Origin: an uncultured Bizionia sp.
GTDB lineage: Bacteria; Bacteroidota; Bacteroidia; Flavobacteriales; Flavobacteriaceae
Length of the DNA: 64,000 bases
Assembly: GCA_947496215.1 (NCBI GenBank)
Contig: CANMCF010000010.1
Location: 1 to 64,000, forward strand
Reading direction: 5' to 3'
A program made the translations under genes and the position numbers. This document shows, piece by piece, positions 61,529 to 64,000 of the stretch; the stretch's first letter is position 1, and each line of letters starts with the position of its first letter. The notes beneath the pieces were generated by a model. The model ran no database searches, had not been told where the DNA came from, and saw only the letters and a list, made by a program, of their open reading frames with translations.

Positions 61529-62302
61529 CTATTCTAAGTTTCTAATGAATTTCTCAACATTGATCTCAACATCGTCCTCTCCTTGCTGATCAAATGGATT
61601 TTCCAAATGCGATTGTATGTTGTCCAAAGCCACTAAGATGACACTGAACAGAACAGGAACAGCATATTGCAAACCATAGTTGAAACTAGTTACGTTTTCA
61701 GCAAAGTGAGGGCCGTAGAGAATGGGTAAAATCACGATGAAAATATCACTATAGGTCCTAAGTGTTCTTGGTGTTCTATATTGGTAGATGTGTTTGATGC
61801 GTTCAAAGGAAATCATCATCTTGCTTAGAAATTGATTGGAACGTGAAGCTTCTCCAGAAGGCAAGCCATGACCACGCATTCCTTTTACGAACAAGGATAG
61901 TTTTCTAAAACTGTCATATACTTCCTTTTCGTTTTGTTCCAGCTCACTAACGGGGTGCGTGAAAATTTGCTTGCAAGAGTTCAGCAAGCTTGCAAGATGC
62001 TCTTTTAGTTCCGTTTTCAATTCTTGTGGCGGGTTTTCCAGCCAATCTGATACGGCAAAGTACAAAGCACGTCCATGAGCTTTGATGGAGCCGTATTCAT
62101 CCAATGCTACCTCACGACGTTTGTAGGCTCCTCCGATTGAAAATACTATGGGAAAAACAATGGCTGTACTTATCAGTGTCAACGGAAAGTTTGCTTTGAT
62201 GTGAAAATGCAAGCAGAAAGCAGTTGATGCAATTGCCAAAGTTGTAATGATCAAGGTTTTCCAGTTTATGATTAAACCAGTGCGTTTAATGAGTTTCCAC
62301 AT
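61529..62302 (-). CDS. Bestrophin-like membrane protein
   Basis: The 257 residues have two N-terminal hydrophobic segments (about 15-32, 40-57), a helical middle domain, and two more segments (about 185-201, 210-230). The end YRTPRTLRTYSDIFIVILPI, then ALDNIQSHLENPFDQQGEDD, resembles the bestrophin/UPF0187 pattern, in which an acidic cluster follows an NPF-type motif. Bestrophins are anion channels. Channel activity here is inferred only. It sits between ychJ-like and hemB genes. Confidence 0.6.
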   Translation of the reverse strand: MWKLIKRTGLIINWKTLIITTLAIASTAFCLHFHIKANFPLTLISTAIVFPIVFSIGGAYKRREVALDEYGSIKAHGRALYFAVSDWLENPPQELKTELKEHLASLLNSCKQIFTHPVSELEQNEKEVYDSFRKLSLFVKGMRGHGLPSGEASRSNQFLSKMMISFERIKHIYQYRTPRTLRTYSDIFIVILPILYGPHFAENVTSFNYGLQYAVPVLFSVILVALDNIQSHLENPFDQQGEDDVEINVEKFIRNLE

Positions 62303-62329
62303 ATTTTTATTTGTCTTTTATCTATTGAT

Positions 62330-62716
62330 TTAGTTGCTTAATCCCAAGTACATCCATAAACCGTTCTCTCTAACAAAGGCAGACTTTTCGTGAATGACAT
62401 CCACTTTCCCTTTTTCGTAAAAATAAGCATTAAATGTTACGGTGCCTTCAGTGTCGTTTTCCAACCCTTTGGAGGTTTCCTCAATTTCCAATTTTATCCA
62501 TTGTACGGACTTCGCCCATTTCACGATGGATTTCTTCTCTTTTGTTGGTCGTGTAGACGCGTGATGACTTAGCATCAGATAATTTCCATCTGCCAATACG
62601 AATGCGCTATATCTTGAACGCATCAATTGTTCTGCTGTTTGGACATTAGCAATGTCCAAATGCGCTTTTTTACAACAATTGGAATAGGTTTCTTTATTTC
62701 CGCAGTGGCAACTCAT
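62330..62716 (-). CDS. YchJ-like SEC-C motif protein
   Basis: The 128 residues begin with a SEC-C zinc motif (CHCGNKETYSNCC, Cys 3, 5, 13, 14) and continue with the YchJ-type NTF2-like domain (AEQLMRSRYSAFVLADGNYL, TVTFNAYFYEKGKVDVIHEK, NGLWMYLG). The function of the family is unknown; zinc binding is expected. It lies 36 bases after the TPR lipoprotein gene and 27 before the bestrophin-like gene. Confidence 0.9.
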   Translation of the reverse strand: MSCHCGNKETYSNCCKKAHLDIANVQTAEQLMRSRYSAFVLADGNYLMLSHHASTRPTKEKKSIVKWAKSVQWIKLEIEETSKGLENDTEGTVTFNAYFYEKGKVDVIHEKSAFVRENGLWMYLGLSN

Positions 62717-62752
62717 TTTATTAAATGCTTTTCTTTGATTATTTGATTTGGA

Positions 62753-63382
62753 CTAAAGATTCATGAAAAAGGACATCCCAGTTCCATCGTATTTTTCAAG
62801 GGTGGTTCTATACTCTTTTTCGAAAAGGGTTGATTCGTCCTCATTGTACAACTTGCCAATTAAAAAGTCAAATTCTTTCAAGGCCTCTTCTTTAGATCTT
62901 AGTATGGCAATAAGAACGGGTTTTTGAGTTAGTATTTCAGGGTAATTTTGTTGTTCATCTTTTCTGTTTTCCCAAATTGTCAAAGCTTTTTGATATTCGA
63001 TTTTTGCTTTTTTGCTCTGATTGTTCAACTCATAGGCTAAGCCGTTCCATTGATAAGATTCTGGGTATTGGTTTTCTTTGTACAACAAAGCTTCATTTGT
63101 GGTTTTCAACAGTTCTTTATAATCTTTTTTTCCGAACAAAAGAATCATTTTAAAGGAGTAGGAATTTTTAGAATGACTTATCTCTATGGCTTTGTCAATG
63201 TTGATTAGAGCTTCTTTTATATGGTTATTACCATATTCATGAATAGCTTTATCATGAAAGCCCTCAGCTCTTTGATGCTGTTCCTGTGTTAGTTCAATGT
63301 CTATAATTGAAGAGTTGTCTTTTTTACATTGAAAAAAAAATACAACCAAAAAACAGAAAGTCAACTTCACGATATTATTCAT
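62753..63382 (-). CDS. TPR-like lipoprotein
   Basis: The 209 residues have a lipoprotein signal (CFLVVFFFQC, Cys 19) and helical repeats of TPR type (HNEYGNNHIKEAL-like turns at about 45-70, LLKTTNEALLYKENQYPESY at about 93-112, NQSKKAKIEYQKALTIW at about 121-137). It should be anchored in the cell envelope as a protein-binding scaffold. It begins one base after the hemF stop, so it is co-translated with it, but a role in haem synthesis is not evident. Confidence 0.8.
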   Translation of the reverse strand: MNNIVKLTFCFLVVFFFQCKKDNSSIIDIELTQEQHQRAEGFHDKAIHEYGNNHIKEALINIDKAIEISHSKNSYSFKMILLFGKKDYKELLKTTNEALLYKENQYPESYQWNGLAYELNNQSKKAKIEYQKALTIWENRKDEQQNYPEILTQKPVLIAILRSKEEALKEFDFLIGKLYNEDESTLFEKEYRTTLEKYDGTGMSFFMNL

Positions 63383-63383
63383 T

Positions 63384-64000
63384 TTAAACCCAATTCTTTG
63401 GTTGTTGCAATATATTGATCAATCGCTCTTCTTCACTACCAACTTCTGGGTGATGATCGTAAGCCCATTGTACGTGAGGAGGCAGACTCATTAAGATGCT
63501 TTCTATTCTACCATTGGTTTTCAATCCGAAAAGCGTGCCTTTGTCATGTACCAAGTTGAATTCGACATAGCGACCACGACGAATCTCTTGCCAATTGCGT
63601 TGTGCTTCGGAATAGTCTAGATCTTTTCGTTTTTCCATGATTGGAGCATAGGCTTCCAAGAAGCTATTCCCTACCTCGGTAACGAAATCATACCATTTTT
63701 CCATAGTCATACCTTCTGAAGCCTTGCAATAATCAAAGAACAATCCCCCGACACCTCTACCTTCGTTCCTATGGGAATTGTAAAAATACTCATCACATCT
63801 TGCCTTGTATTTCGGGTAGAATTCTGGATTATGTTTGTCACAAGCTGTTTTACAGGTTTTATGAAAGTGAGTGGCATCTTCATCGAACAAGTAATAAGGA
63901 GTTAAATCCTGTCCACCACCAAACCAACTATCTACCATCTTGCCGTCTTGATCGTACATTTCAAAATACCTCCAATTGGCGTGCACAGTAGGAATCATAG
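63384..64000 (-). CDS. hemF: Oxygen-dependent coproporphyrinogen III oxidase, C-terminal part
   Basis: The gene enters the window at its right edge, and about 205 C-terminal residues are seen. HemF turns coproporphyrinogen III into protoporphyrinogen IX with O2. Recognisable are PTVHANWRYFEM, WFGGGQDLTPYYLFDEDATH, RNEGRGVGGLFFDYC and RGRYVEFNLVHDKGT, the most conserved stretches of the family. An intact enzyme is about 300 residues, so roughly the first 95 lie outside. It heads the run that includes the TPR lipoprotein, ychJ-like, bestrophin-like and hemB genes. Confidence 0.96.
   Translation of the reverse strand, partial: MIPTVHANWRYFEMYDQDGKMVDSWFGGGQDLTPYYLFDEDATHFHKTCKTACDKHNPEFYPKYKARCDEYFYNSHRNEGRGVGGLFFDYCKASEGMTMEKWYDFVTEVGNSFLEAYAPIMEKRKDLDYSEAQRNWQEIRRGRYVEFNLVHDKGTLFGLKTNGRIESILMSLPPHVQWAYDHHPEVGSEEERLINILQQPKNWV

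Overview
The window looks like chromosome of a member of the Bacteroidota, most probably a marine-type Flavobacteriaceae. The base composition is AT-rich. Three proteins carry type IX secretion (T9SS) C-terminal sorting domains. The operon acpP-fabF-rnc-IPExxxVDY-pyk has the order typical of the phylum, promoters fit TTG-N18-TAnnTTTG, and there are TPR-sensor kinases, LytTR regulators, DUF5916 and DUF6265 proteins. Oxygen-dependent HemF suggests an aerobe. No rRNA, tRNA or CRISPR array was seen. I cannot name the genus.

Layout. 1-1556: end of an IS110-family element, with a structured leader that may be its bridge RNA, abutting an M28 peptidase gene that it appears to have cut short. 1630-7473: CBS, GIDE-like, DUF2891, carbonic anhydrase, GNAT and DUF6265 genes, plus a Crp/Fnr regulator broken by two frameshifts. 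7474-13298: a gene-poor, regulator-rich stretch with two attC-like hairpins, four copies of a TCCTTA-N7-TAAGGA palindrome, a NarL-type two-component pair, a LytTR regulator with a degenerate receiver, and a 54-residue lipoprotein.

13249-21035 is the most striking part. It holds a cluster around an ECF sigma factor of the SigZ type: two flavoprotein oxidoreductases, a 51-residue peptide with three CC pairs, an MFS transporter, SigZ, a rhodanese, a MalY/PatB-type C-S lyase, a secreted Cys-rich protein and a membrane DUF2271-like protein. Five sites with the layout TGCATC-N15-CGTC (one with a weak left half) stand in front of its transcription units. I infer that these are the SigZ promoters, that the operon containing sigZ is autoregulated, and that the products form one response to a thiol-reactive or sulfur, metalloid or metal stress. 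The inducer is not visible.

21459-40285: T9SS and repeat proteins, a membrane-tethered LuxR-type regulator, ssb, hflX, a small ABC exporter, CYTH and YciI proteins, dinB, and the fatty-acid/RNase III/pyruvate kinase operon. 40469-51195: purN, RNase H1, a LytS/LytTR pair, an exonuclease, a serine hydrolase, a decayed DUF4442 gene, ogt, a CorC/CNNM transporter and a hybrid kinase. 51233-56681: an OmpR/kinase pair whose own promoter, and those of two flanking genes, carry TTAACC repeats with an 11-bp period, which suggests a local regulon. 56693-64000: outer-membrane and lipoprotein genes, a T9SS-exported arginine-deiminase-like enzyme, and a haem cluster (hemB ... hemF) that runs off the end.
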